Origin: an uncultured Christensenella sp.
GTDB lineage: Bacteria > Bacillota > Clostridia > Christensenellales > UBA1242
Reading direction: 5' to 3'
NCBI GenBank assembly: GCA_949292875.1
Contig: CASFBJ010000021.1
Location: forward strand, 1-47,750
Length of the DNA stretch: 47,750 bases
In this document: one piece after another, positions 1-7,196 of the stretch
Layout of the letters: the number at the start of each line of letters is the position of its first letter
Numbering within the stretch: the stretch's first letter is position 1
Notes under the pieces: generated by a model
The model's database searches: none
Seen by the model: the letters and a program-made list of their open reading frames with translations, nothing else
What the model was told of the DNA's origin: nothing
Position numbers and translations under genes: made by a program

Positions 1-30
1 TCGGAAGGTGCGGCTGGATCACCTCCTTTT
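1..30 (+). rRNA. rrs: 16S rRNA, 3' end only
   Basis: The window opens with the universally conserved 16S 3' terminus, including GGCTGGATCACCTCCTTT with the anti-Shine-Dalgarno CCTCC. The body of the gene lies before the window. The bases just after it (AAGGAG) can pair with the anti-SD in the precursor, and a GTACC-GCAA-GGTAC hairpin follows at about 37-50. No tRNA or 23S sequence follows; a terminator comes within about 85 bases. Confidence 0.95.
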
Positions 31-112
31 AAGGAGTACCGCAAGGTACAACCTGTCGACGAAGAGAGAAATCTCTGGAAATAAAAAAAGAAATTTTACA
101 CTAAGAAGGTTC

Positions 113-143
113 AAAGGGAAGACGAAAGTCTTTCCTTTTTTTT
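113..143 (+). terminator. Rho-independent terminator after 16S rRNA
   Basis: An 11-bp stem (AAAGGGAAGAC / GTCTTTCCTTT, one G-U pair) is closed by a GAAA tetraloop and followed by a T run. It ends the rRNA transcript without entering a 23S gene. Confidence 0.9.
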
Positions 144-272
144 GTATTTAAGTGTATATATTATATAAGGATAAATCAAAACAAGTTCTATTTTTAGGTT
201 AGGACTTGTGTTAAATAATGTATATTATTTATTTTGTTAAGAGCTTTTAGGTTGTTTTAATAATAGAGGATA

Positions 273-301
273 TTGACAAATTTTTTAAAATACACTAAAA
301 T
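273..301 (+). promoter_or_regulatory. Sigma-A promoter of the leucine-rich-repeat gene
   Basis: TTGACA at 273-278, a 17-bp spacer and TAAAAT at 296-301 put transcription start near 308. A TTG at 273 that would open a longer reading frame is the first half of this -35 box, so translation must start downstream, at 336. Confidence 0.8.
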
Positions 302-335
302 ATATGTTGTAAAAAGAAATAAGAAGGTAAAAATA

Positions 336-1058
336 ATGTATAGAATAGATGGTTATGGTAATGTTTTGATTAATGATGGAATAGAAAAAATAACTTGTAA
401 TATGGTTAATAAGATAGGTAAAGAAAAAATCACTTCTATAACATTTCCTGAAAGTGTTAAAATAGTAGAAGATTATGCTTTTGAAGAGTGTCCTAATCTT
501 GAAAAAGTTGTTTTTGAAGGAGATGTTGAAAAGATAGGATATAGTGCATTCGTTGGGTGCGATAAATTGCAAACTGTTATATGTAATAAAAATGTAAATA
601 CCGTTGATATACAATCTTTTTCGTTATGTCCAAAACTTAGCACTTTCAAAGCATTTGGAAAAGTAGATACTATAAAAGCTTTAGGATTTTATGCAAGTAA
701 ATCTTTAAAAGATGTGAGTTTTATGCAGGGAGTAAAAAATATAGAAGAACAGGCTTTTGGTATGTGTCTTTCTCTTGAAAATATTAGCTTTTATAAAGGT
801 CTTGAAAATGTAGGATATAGAGCTTTTGCTTATTGTATACATTTGAAATCTGTTCGTTTTCCACATACTTTGCAAAGAATGGCAAAAGGCGTATTTGATA
901 ATTGTCATAATCTTGAAAATGTTGTTATTAATGAAAAATTTATAAGAACAAATAATCAAGGAAATTTTCTTGGAGAAACATTTGTAAAACCTAGTGTAAA
1001 GATAAATGGTGGATATGTTACACCTGAATCTGTTATAAATAATATATTGAAAAAATAA
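336..1058 (+). CDS. BspA-type leucine-rich-repeat protein
   Basis: This 240-residue protein is built almost entirely of LRR_5 (BspA/Treponema pallidum type) repeats, with recurrent cores such as 'ITFPESVKIVEDYAF', 'LENISFYKGLENVGYRAF' and 'RFPHTLQRMAKGVF' spaced about 22-24 residues. Such repeats form a solenoid used for protein-protein binding. No signal peptide, membrane segment or cell-wall anchor is visible, so the protein is probably cytoplasmic, unlike many secreted BspA proteins. ATG 336 follows the SD AAGAAGG at 321-327 and lies downstream of a good promoter. The gene is monocistronic and ends at a bidirectional terminator. The binding partner is unknown. Confidence 0.8.
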   Translation: MYRIDGYGNVLINDGIEKITCNMVNKIGKEKITSITFPESVKIVEDYAFEECPNLEKVVFEGDVEKIGYSAFVGCDKLQTVICNKNVNTVDIQSFSLCPKLSTFKAFGKVDTIKALGFYASKSLKDVSFMQGVKNIEEQAFGMCLSLENISFYKGLENVGYRAFAYCIHLKSVRFPHTLQRMAKGVFDNCHNLENVVINEKFIRTNNQGNFLGETFVKPSVKINGGYVTPESVINNILKK

Positions 1059-1074
1059 TATAATTAGTATATAA

Positions 1075-1115
1075 AAAGAACATTACCTTTAGTTATAAGA
1101 TAATGTTCTTTTTTT
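1075..1115. terminator. Bidirectional terminator between convergent genes
   Basis: AAAGAACATTA pairs with TAATGTTCTTT around a 15-base loop, with A and T runs on either side. It can end both the LRR gene (+) and the dipeptidase gene (-). Confidence 0.85.
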
Positions 1116-1121
1116 GTGAAA

Positions 1122-2489
1122 TTAAATGCTTAGTAAAATGTCATCTAGCCATTTTTCTAATTTTGTTAGAGAAGATATTTTCAAACTTTCATTAATAGTA
1201 TGAATAGATTGTAAATCTGCTCCAAGACTTACTACTTGCAAGTCTTTTATTTTACTTGCAAAAACTCCCCCTTCAAGTCCTGCATGTATATCTAAAATGT
1301 TTGGTTTATTATGGAAAAGTTTTATATAAGATTTTTCACAAATTTCTTTTAGTTTACAATTTTCATTGTTTTCAAATAATGGTGCAAAATGTTCAATATT
1401 AAAACTAAAACCATGTTTTGATGCAAGATTTTTGTAAATGTTGTAGTAGTATTCTATATCATTTTGTACATTATTTCTAAGCATTGCCCTTATTATAACT
1501 TTGTTATTGCAAATATTTATTGATGCAAGATTAATAGATGCTATAGGTGCATTTTTTTCATTTGTTTTTAAAACTCCATTTTGAAATTCATTTATAAACG
1601 CAATTATGCTTTCAAAATTAGTAATATATTTGTCTTTTTGTGCTTTTAAGGCTTTAAAACTTGCTTTAATTTCATTTTTATACTTATTTTTAAAATTAGA
1701 TACAAACTGCTCTAATAATGTATTTATATCATTATTTGAGGTAAAAGTTATTTCTGCATTGTTTGGGATAAGATTGTCTTTTGTACCTCCTTTAATGTCT
1801 ATGAGTTTTATATCATTTAGTAAAGATGTAAAATGTATACATTCTTTTATAGCGTTTGCTCGCCCTTTGTTTATGTCTTCGCCACTATGACCGCTTAAAA
1901 GATTACTAATAGAAAATGTATATACATTTTGGTCTTTATTTAATTTTGTATAAGTTATTTCTTTTTCAAATTGTATAAAACTTCCACTTGCACAGGAAAC
2001 TATTATTTCATTGCTGTTTGTACTATCTAAGTTAATAAGCATATTTGACTTTAATGTAGAGCAATCTAATGCTTGTGCACCATACATTCCTATTTCTTCT
2101 TGTGTTGTAAATACTGCTTCTATATTTGGATATCCTTTTTTCATATTCGCAAGTATATTTAAGATTAATGCGACGCCAAAACCATCATCGGCACCTAAAG
2201 TGGTATTTGTTGCTGTAATTGTATCTCCATTTATTATTGGAGTGATAGGTGTATTATCAAAGTCAAAGTGTTTATCAACTGCTTCACATACCATATCTGT
2301 ATGTGCTTGCAGTATAATTGTTTTTTCGCTATTATTATTTGCTTTAATTATAACATTGTGCAATTTGTCTTTGTAAAATTCATAATTTTTTGATTTTGCG
2401 AAATCTACTAAATATTGTGCAATTTTATCTTCTTTTTTAGGTTGTCTTGGTATTTGAGTTATTTGTAAAAAAAAATCTAATGAATTCAT
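1122..2489 (-). CDS. pepD: Beta-Ala-His / Xaa-His dipeptidase (M20 family, PepD type)
   Basis: This 455-residue cytosolic M20/M28-clan metallopeptidase is close to the usual PepD length of about 480. Visible metal and catalytic motifs are QAHTDMVCE (H63, D65), TTLGADDG (bridging D101), TTQEEIG (catalytic E131, metal E132) and LINLDST (D155). The central lid domain is present ('SGHSGEDI'). The family hydrolyses unspecific dipeptides, including X-His, and is Zn-dependent. Start ATG 2489 has the SD AAGGAG. A TTGACA-17-TAAACT promoter lies just upstream, so the gene is monocistronic. 'Aminoacyl-histidine dipeptidase' is the family name; the true substrate range is not shown by sequence. Confidence 0.88.
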   Translation of the reverse strand: MNSLDFFLQITQIPRQPKKEDKIAQYLVDFAKSKNYEFYKDKLHNVIIKANNNSEKTIILQAHTDMVCEAVDKHFDFDNTPITPIINGDTITATNTTLGADDGFGVALILNILANMKKGYPNIEAVFTTQEEIGMYGAQALDCSTLKSNMLINLDSTNSNEIIVSCASGSFIQFEKEITYTKLNKDQNVYTFSISNLLSGHSGEDINKGRANAIKECIHFTSLLNDIKLIDIKGGTKDNLIPNNAEITFTSNNDINTLLEQFVSNFKNKYKNEIKASFKALKAQKDKYITNFESIIAFINEFQNGVLKTNEKNAPIASINLASINICNNKVIIRAMLRNNVQNDIEYYYNIYKNLASKHGFSFNIEHFAPLFENNENCKLKEICEKSYIKLFHNKPNILDIHAGLEGGVFASKIKDLQVVSLGADLQSIHTINESLKISSLTKLEKWLDDILLSI

Positions 2490-2507
2490 TTTTTTCTCCT
2501 TTTTATT

Positions 2508-2536
2508 AGTTTATGCTTTTTATGTGCTTTTGTCAA
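2508..2536 (-). promoter_or_regulatory. Promoter of the PepD-type gene
   Basis: On the minus strand TTGACA (2536-2531), a 17-bp spacer and TAAACT (2513-2508) lie just upstream of the start at 2489. Confidence 0.7.
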
Positions 2537-2587
2537 AACATTTAAGTGTCAAATTTTGTTTTATTTAATACGCTAAATAAAAATTTA

Positions 2588-2616
2588 TTGACTTTTGTTA
2601 AAATTTAAGCAATAAT
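2588..2616 (+). promoter_or_regulatory. Probable promoter of proS
   Basis: TTGACT (2588-2593), 17 bp, then AATAAT (2611-2616). It overlaps the TTG at 2620 that would give a longer frame, which favours translation from ATG 2671. Confidence 0.5.
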
Positions 2617-2670
2617 GTTTTGTATATAAAACAAATTAATTTTATAAATTTTACAAGAGTAGGTATAAGT

Positions 2671-4095
2671 ATGGGAAATAAAGCAATAACAAGTAGAGAT
2701 ATAGATTTTGCAAAATGGTATACTAATGTTGTTCAAGCAGCAAAATTGATTGATTATTCTAGCGTAAAAGGTTGTATGATTTATGAACCTAATGGCTATG
2801 CAATTTGGGAGAAAATGCAAAGTGTATTGGATAAAAAATTTAAGGAAACAGGTCATCAAAATGTATATCTACCTATTTTTATTCCAGAATCTCTTTTTGC
2901 GAAAGAAAGTGAACTCATTGCAGGTTTTGCTCCAGAAGGTGCATGGGTAACGCATGGTGGTGAAAGTAAACTAGAAGAAAGGTTACTTGTAAGACCTACG
3001 AGTGAAACTTTGTTTTGTGATTACTACAGTAAAATAGTTACATCTTACAGAGATTTACCAAAATTGTATAATCAATGGGCAAATGTAGTTAGATGGGAAA
3101 AGGAAACTCGTCCATTCTTGCGTTCTAGAGAGTTTTTATGGCAAGAAGGACATACTATTCATGAAACGGCGAAAGAAGCAGAAGAAGAAACATTAAGAAT
3201 GTTAAATATATATAAAAACTTTTTTGAGGAGTATCTTGCTATACCTGTTATTGTTGGAAGAAAAACTGAAAAAGAAAAGTTTGCCGGCGCAGAGTATACA
3301 TATACAATAGAAAGTCTTACATATAATGGTGTCGCATTACAATCTGGTACTAGTCATTATTTTGGACAAAAGTTTGCAAAAGCTTATGATGTCAAGTTTA
3401 AAAATAGAAACAATGAAGATGAGTATGTATATCAAACTTCTTGGGGAGTTACAACCCGTATGATTGGTGCTTTAATTATGACACATAGTGATGATTTTGG
3501 ACTTGTTTTGCCACCAAAAATTGCTCCAAGACAAGTAGTAATAGTTCCTATTGGTAATGATGAAAAATTATTAAATATTTGCGAAGATTTGTTAAAAAAA
3601 TTAAATAATGCAGGAATTACAACTTTTATAGACAAAACTGAAAAAACTCCTGGTTTTAAGTTTGCTGAACATGAAGTAAATGGTATACCTGTTAGAATAG
3701 AGTTTGGATTAAGAGATTTTGAAAATAAGAAAGTGACGCTCGCTAGAAGAGATACGAGAGAAAGAATACAAGTTGAGTTAGATGACAATATAGTCAATGC
3801 TGTACAAAATCTTTTAGATGATATTCAAGTAAACTTATATAATACTGCTAAAAAGAGAAGAGATGAAAAAACTTATGAATGCCATACCTATGAAGAAGTA
3901 GAAAAAATAATGAATACAAATCCTGGATTTATTAAAGCTATGTGGTGTGGCTTAGAAGAGTGTGAGATTAAAATGAAAGATATAAAAGGCACAAAAAGTA
4001 GATGTATACTTGAAAATGAAAAAGCAATAGATGATAAATGTGTTGTTTGTGGCAAGAGGGCAAATAAATTAGTTGTATGGGGAATACAATATTAA
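2671..4095 (+). CDS. proS: Prolyl-tRNA synthetase, short (archaeal/eukaryotic-type)
   Basis: Class II aminoacyl-tRNA synthetase charging tRNA-Pro. At 474 residues it matches the short ProRS type without the inserted editing domain of E. coli ProRS. Motif 2 reads RWEKETRPFLRSREFLWQEG (about 141-160) and the motif 3 region contains 'MTHSDDFGLVLPP'. The anticodon-binding domain follows (about 290-390). The C-terminal zinc-type domain has paired cysteines (CGLEEC, CVVCGK) and ends in the family-typical tyrosine. ATG 2671 (MGNKAITSRD) aligns with the usual family N terminus, whereas the upstream TTG 2620 falls in the promoter region. The SD is weak (GAGTAGGT). A strong terminator follows, so the gene is monocistronic. 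Confidence 0.95.
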   Translation: MGNKAITSRDIDFAKWYTNVVQAAKLIDYSSVKGCMIYEPNGYAIWEKMQSVLDKKFKETGHQNVYLPIFIPESLFAKESELIAGFAPEGAWVTHGGESKLEERLLVRPTSETLFCDYYSKIVTSYRDLPKLYNQWANVVRWEKETRPFLRSREFLWQEGHTIHETAKEAEEETLRMLNIYKNFFEEYLAIPVIVGRKTEKEKFAGAEYTYTIESLTYNGVALQSGTSHYFGQKFAKAYDVKFKNRNNEDEYVYQTSWGVTTRMIGALIMTHSDDFGLVLPPKIAPRQVVIVPIGNDEKLLNICEDLLKKLNNAGITTFIDKTEKTPGFKFAEHEVNGIPVRIEFGLRDFENKKVTLARRDTRERIQVELDDNIVNAVQNLLDDIQVNLYNTAKKRRDEKTYECHTYEEVEKIMNTNPGFIKAMWCGLEECEIKMKDIKGTKSRCILENEKAIDDKCVVCGKRANKLVVWGIQY

Positions 4096-4142
4096 AAAAG
4101 ACTAAAATTTTAAGTTTTTTAACTTAAAAATAGTCTTTTTTA
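4096..4142 (+). terminator. Terminator after proS
   Basis: AAAAGACTA...TAGTCTTTT encloses a second stem, TTTTAAGTT/AACTTAAAA, and is followed by a T run. Confidence 0.85.
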
Positions 4143-4155
4143 TATATATAGTATA

Positions 4156-4184
4156 TTGACTACATTTGTAAAATATGTTATATT
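4156..4184 (+). promoter_or_regulatory. Promoter of the gene at 4212
   Basis: TTGACT (4156-4161), a 17-bp spacer and TATATT (4179-4184). Predicted transcription start is near 4191, leaving a 20-nt leader with the SD GAGAGG. Confidence 0.75.
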
Positions 4185-4211
4185 ACAAATATAAAAGAGA
4201 GGTAGTATAAT

Positions 4212-4820
4212 ATGAATTTAAGAAAGGTTATAAGTTTAAATGATTTAAGAAAAAATACAGAAATAAATTTAAAAAGATTAAGAGAGCATCAAATAAGTAT
4301 GATGCAAAATGCAGAATTTCTAATAACGCAAATAGTTTTGTCAGCAAATATGGAAATAGATATGGTAGATAGAGAAAATTTAGATATTAAAGACATGTCC
4401 ATAGTTGCGCAAAAGTTGTATAATAATGCTGAACTAGATATACATAGTAGAGAATTTTACGACTTATTAAATGATTGCTTAGGTAAAAGTGAAACTTATG
4501 TGCCTGTTATTGAAGGGGTAAAGAGTGATGATGATAGCGTAAAAGGTGGAAGTCAAGTTCCTACATGTGGAATTCAAACTGAAACAGAACAAGATACTAA
4601 ACCCGAGATTGAAACTGAAACAGAACAAGATACTAAACCTGAAAATGAAGCAGAAACTGAAAAAGAAAAAACTAAAAAAGTTCGCATGAGACATTATTTT
4701 ATTGCAGATGAAATAGATTTGTATGATGAAGGAAAGTATGCTGGAACTATAGAGGTTAAAGTTAAGTTTCCTTACAAAGGTCAAAAAAGAAGAAAGCAAG
4801 ATGCAAAAAAGGAAATGTAA
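4212..4820 (+). CDS. Hypothetical protein with Glu/Thr-rich tandem linker
   Basis: I do not recognise this 202-residue protein. Residues 1-100 look alpha-helical and charged, with no signal peptide. Residues 118-157 are a low-complexity linker with two copies of the 12-residue unit TETEQDTKPEIE. Residues 158-202 form a basic tail that looks beta-structured ('MRHYFIADEIDLYDEGKY') and ends KGQKRRKQDAKKEM. The layout suggests two small domains joined by a flexible acidic linker, possibly nucleic-acid-binding at the C terminus (inference). ATG 4212 has SD GAGAGG and its own promoter, and the gene ends at a bidirectional terminator. Confidence 0.75.
   Translation: MNLRKVISLNDLRKNTEINLKRLREHQISMMQNAEFLITQIVLSANMEIDMVDRENLDIKDMSIVAQKLYNNAELDIHSREFYDLLNDCLGKSETYVPVIEGVKSDDDSVKGGSQVPTCGIQTETEQDTKPEIETETEQDTKPENEAETEKEKTKKVRMRHYFIADEIDLYDEGKYAGTIEVKVKFPYKGQKRRKQDAKKEM
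4578..4649 (+). repeat. Two 36-bp in-frame tandem repeats
   Basis: Two near-identical 36-bp units (4578-4613 and 4614-4649) encode the repeated linker of the hypothetical protein. A third, degraded unit follows (GAAACTGAAAAAG). Copy number is likely to vary between strains by slippage. Confidence 0.85.
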
Positions 4821-4849
4821 AAAAAGTGAGTATTAACTCACTTTTTTTA
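4821..4849. terminator. Bidirectional terminator
   Basis: AAAAAGTGAGT and ACTCACTTTTT form a perfect stem flanked by A and T runs. It serves the + gene ending at 4820 and the convergent COG0523 gene. The 100 bases between it and 4951 are AT-rich and hold nothing else I can support. Confidence 0.88.
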
Positions 4850-4950
4850 CATCATAAATAAATATTTTTAATCTAAAACATTAAAAATATATGTTTTAAT
4901 CAAATATAAAACTTTCTAATTTTAAAATATTAATAAAAATTAAAATTAAT

Positions 4951-6264
4951 TTAAATCTCATCTAGAACCCTAATAATATCATCTTTTGGCATATTTTGTC
5001 CAATGAAAACGAGTTTTATAAGTCTGTCGCCGTATTCATCGTCCCATATCTCCATAAACTTAGGGTCTTTTTTTAGTTGCTCTAATTGATTTTTTGGTAG
5101 TGTTGCATAGAATAAGCCGTTATCTTCTAAAACTTTTTGACTTCCTGCTTGTTCATATATATACATTCGGTCAGGTTCGTTTGAGAAGTATACTAAACCT
5201 TTTGTTCTAATAATCTTTTTACCATAATTTTCTTTCATAAAGTTTTCAAATTTTTCTCTATCAAAAGGTTTTCTTCTATAATAAACAAAAGTATTTATTT
5301 TAAACTCATCTTTTTCGCCTTTGCATTGGTTGCAGGTACAATGTTCACCATGCTCATGGTGATGTCCACAACTGCAATGCTCACCGTGCTTATGATTATG
5401 ATAGCATTCTTCCTTTTCGTGTTTGTGATTGTGCCCACAACTGCAATGCTCATCGTGCTCATGGTCATGATTACAATGACATTTTTCATCATGGTTATGT
5501 TTGTGATGTTTTCTTTCTTTTTCTTCTAATTCTTGTTTATCATTTTCAAATTCTTGTATCCAGCCAGCAGAAGATATAGCTTTATCAAAATCAAAAAGAT
5601 TAGTATCTAAAATATCTTTCAAATCAACTTTTGAATAGTTAGTTTCAATTAGTTTTGCATTTGGTTGTAAAGCTTTAATTATTTGTCTAACTTGATTAAG
5701 TTTTTCTTCATTTATTAGGTTTGACTTATTTAGTATCAAAATGTCGCAAAATTCAATTTGTTTAATAACTATGTTTTCCACATCTTCTTCTTGTACATTG
5801 TGTATAAGTGCGTTGCCATTATCAAACTCTTCACTCATTCTAAATGCGTCAACTACAGAAATAACTGCATCTAATTTGCAAGGGATAATGCCGTATTGCT
5901 CTCTGCAACTATTTTCTATAAAACATATAGATTGTGCAATAGGTATAGGTTCGCATATACCACTTGCTTCTATGAAAATATGGTCAAATTTGTCTGAACT
6001 TACAAGTTGCATTATTTGCTCAATTAAATCTTTTCTTAGCGTACAACATATACAGCCGTTTGAAAGAGAAACTAAATCTTCATTTTTATTTGATACAACT
6101 CCGCCTTTTTCTATTAATTCGGCATCAATATTTACTTCTCCTATATCGTTTACAATAACAGCTATTTTGTAGCCTTCTGCATTTGTTAAAATATGATTAA
6201 TTAGTGTTGTTTTTCCACTTCCTAGATAACCCGTTATTATTGAAATAGGTACATTTGTCTTCAT
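4951..6264 (-). CDS. COG0523 (CobW/ZNG-type) G3E GTPase metallochaperone with His/Cys-rich region
   Basis: The 437-residue protein has the G3E GTPase core: Walker A GYLGSGKTT (12-20), the metal-binding CxCC motif GCICC (70-74), 'IEASGICEP' (98-106) and the guanine-recognition region LNKSN (178-182), where the usual Asp of NKxD is Asn. Residues about 252-315 are a tandem His/Cys-rich segment with repeats of the type HEHxEHCSCGHxH, ending CTCNQC. The C-terminal CobW_C domain follows (about 323-437). COG0523 proteins deliver Zn, Co or other metals to client enzymes using GTP hydrolysis. The His/Cys tract suggests metal loading or storage, most likely Zn (inference). SD AAGGAG; own promoter at 6322-6295. 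No Zur box was found by eye. Confidence 0.9.
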   Translation of the reverse strand: MKTNVPISIITGYLGSGKTTLINHILTNAEGYKIAVIVNDIGEVNIDAELIEKGGVVSNKNEDLVSLSNGCICCTLRKDLIEQIMQLVSSDKFDHIFIEASGICEPIPIAQSICFIENSCREQYGIIPCKLDAVISVVDAFRMSEEFDNGNALIHNVQEEDVENIVIKQIEFCDILILNKSNLINEEKLNQVRQIIKALQPNAKLIETNYSKVDLKDILDTNLFDFDKAISSAGWIQEFENDKQELEEKERKHHKHNHDEKCHCNHDHEHDEHCSCGHNHKHEKEECYHNHKHGEHCSCGHHHEHGEHCTCNQCKGEKDEFKINTFVYYRRKPFDREKFENFMKENYGKKIIRTKGLVYFSNEPDRMYIYEQAGSQKVLEDNGLFYATLPKNQLEQLKKDPKFMEIWDDEYGDRLIKLVFIGQNMPKDDIIRVLDEI

Positions 6265-6294
6265 ATACTCTCCTTAAAGATTTGATTAAAATCT

Positions 6295-6322
6295 ATTATA
6301 GCATATTTTTTCAATATGGCAA
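6295..6322 (-). promoter_or_regulatory. Promoter of the COG0523 gene
   Basis: On the minus strand TTGCCA (6322-6317), a 16-bp spacer and TATAAT (6300-6295). Confidence 0.6.
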
Positions 6323-6330
6323 CTAAATAA

Positions 6331-6354
6331 AAAAGATAGTATGAACTATCTTTT
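6331..6354 (-). terminator. Terminator overlapping the stop codon of the gene at 6353
   Basis: Read on the minus strand, AAAAGATAGT-TCAT-ACTATCTTTT is followed by a T-rich tract. The stem begins inside the stop codon at 6355-6353. Confidence 0.8.
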
Positions 6355-6931
6355 AATCACGAGATTTAACGCGTGTTTTTAATGAATATTTTGGATTTCC
6401 ATCTATTAGGGCTTGATATTTTTCTGCGCTTGAAATCTCTATTTCTTCTAAAGTATGAACATGTACTAGTTCACCTTTCATATTTAATTTGAAAGCATAA
6501 GTGTCGCTATCTGCGATAAAAGGTTTTCCTTCAATTACAAAAATTCCATTTTTATCACGATTTACGGCTTCGGTTAAACATGATTCATATCTTGAGTAGT
6601 ATTTTGGAGATATACCTACTTCTTTTAATTTACCTTTATCTAATGCCTGTATTGCTTGATATAAGGGTATGTATTCACCGTCAAAAAGTACTGAAACTAA
6701 TCTAAGATTTTTTTCTTCAATATTTGCTTTAAAACTAGTCAATGCTTTTTCTTGTGTATAATATTCAATTAGTTTTATGCCTTGTGGAAATCTAAAATTT
6801 TCACAGTCCTCTTGATACGCAAAACCTTTAATATATTCTGTATCATTCAATCCATATTTGAATACATATTTTATTTCAGATTGGTCTTGCAAAGTATTTC
6901 TTATTTTCATTCTTCTTAAAAATCCTAGCAT
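6353..6931 (-). CDS. Hypothetical protein, 192 aa
   Basis: I do not recognise this protein. It starts with a basic stretch (MLGFLRRMKIRNTL) and is then mixed alpha/beta, with no signal peptide, membrane segment or metal motif. Segments such as 'IFVIEGKPFIADSDTYAFKLN' and 'GELVHVHTLEEIEI' look beta-rich. SD GAGGT precedes ATG 6931. A TTGACA-16-TTATAC promoter lies 30-57 bases upstream, and the terminator overlaps the stop codon, so it is a monocistronic unit. Confidence 0.75.
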   Translation of the reverse strand: MLGFLRRMKIRNTLQDQSEIKYVFKYGLNDTEYIKGFAYQEDCENFRFPQGIKLIEYYTQEKALTSFKANIEEKNLRLVSVLFDGEYIPLYQAIQALDKGKLKEVGISPKYYSRYESCLTEAVNRDKNGIFVIEGKPFIADSDTYAFKLNMKGELVHVHTLEEIEISSAEKYQALIDGNPKYSLKTRVKSRD

Positions 6932-6960
6932 TTATTTTACCTCGCTACTTTATGTAAAAA

Positions 6961-6988
6961 GTATAACACAAAGATTTTTAGTTGTCAA
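6961..6988 (-). promoter_or_regulatory. Promoter of the hypothetical gene at 6353-6931
   Basis: On the minus strand TTGACA (6988-6983), a 16-bp spacer and TTATAC (6966-6961). Confidence 0.7.
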
Positions 6989-7015
6989 TACCTTGCAAAA
7001 CTAGATAATTTTGGT

Positions 7016-7096
7016 TTATTGGTCTTTTTTTCTTCTAAATAAAAGTTTAAATGGAGCGCTTATAAATTTAGGCAATTTTATGCAAATAATTCTCAT
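7016..7096 (-). CDS. spoVM: SpoVM-like 26-residue sporulation peptide
   Basis: A 26-codon frame starts at ATG 7096 after the SD GAGGTG and ends at TAA 7018-7016. The peptide begins MRIICIKLPKFISAPF and ends in a basic tail. Its length and the IKLPKF core, including the proline at position 9, match B. subtilis SpoVM (26 residues, core IKLPKFLGG), an amphipathic helix that recognises the curved forespore membrane and anchors SpoIVA and the spore coat. Context agrees: in B. subtilis spoVM lies close to the priA-...-rsgA-rpe run, and here it is divergent from priA. It is expected to be SigE-controlled; a CATAGTAT element upstream resembles a SigE -10, but no convincing -35 at the right spacing was found. 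It is too short for routine ORF calling. Confidence 0.82.
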   Translation of the reverse strand: MRIICIKLPKFISAPFKLLFRRKKDQ

Positions 7097-7161
7097 ATTC
7101 ACCTCACTTTATTTTAATTATAATATACTATGAAACTTATTTTAATATTGTGATTATGTTA

Positions 7162-7190
7162 TTGATTTTTTTCTCTCTATGTGATATAAT
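7162..7190 (+). promoter_or_regulatory. Promoter of the priA operon (predicted leaderless)
   Basis: TTGATT (7162-7167), 17 bp, TATAAT (7185-7190), then TTTTTT and the ATG of priA at 7197. The expected start site coincides with the first base of the start codon, and no SD is present. Confidence 0.8.
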
Positions 7191-7196
7191 TTTTTT

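Noticed and set aside
273-335. Longer LRR protein starting at TTG 273.
   Set aside because: The TTG is part of the TTGACA -35 box and lies upstream of the predicted transcription start; ATG 336 has the SD.
5326-5529. Hydrophobic 67-residue plus-strand ORF rich in Val/Met.
   Set aside because: It is the antisense shadow of the His/Cys-rich COG0523 repeat.
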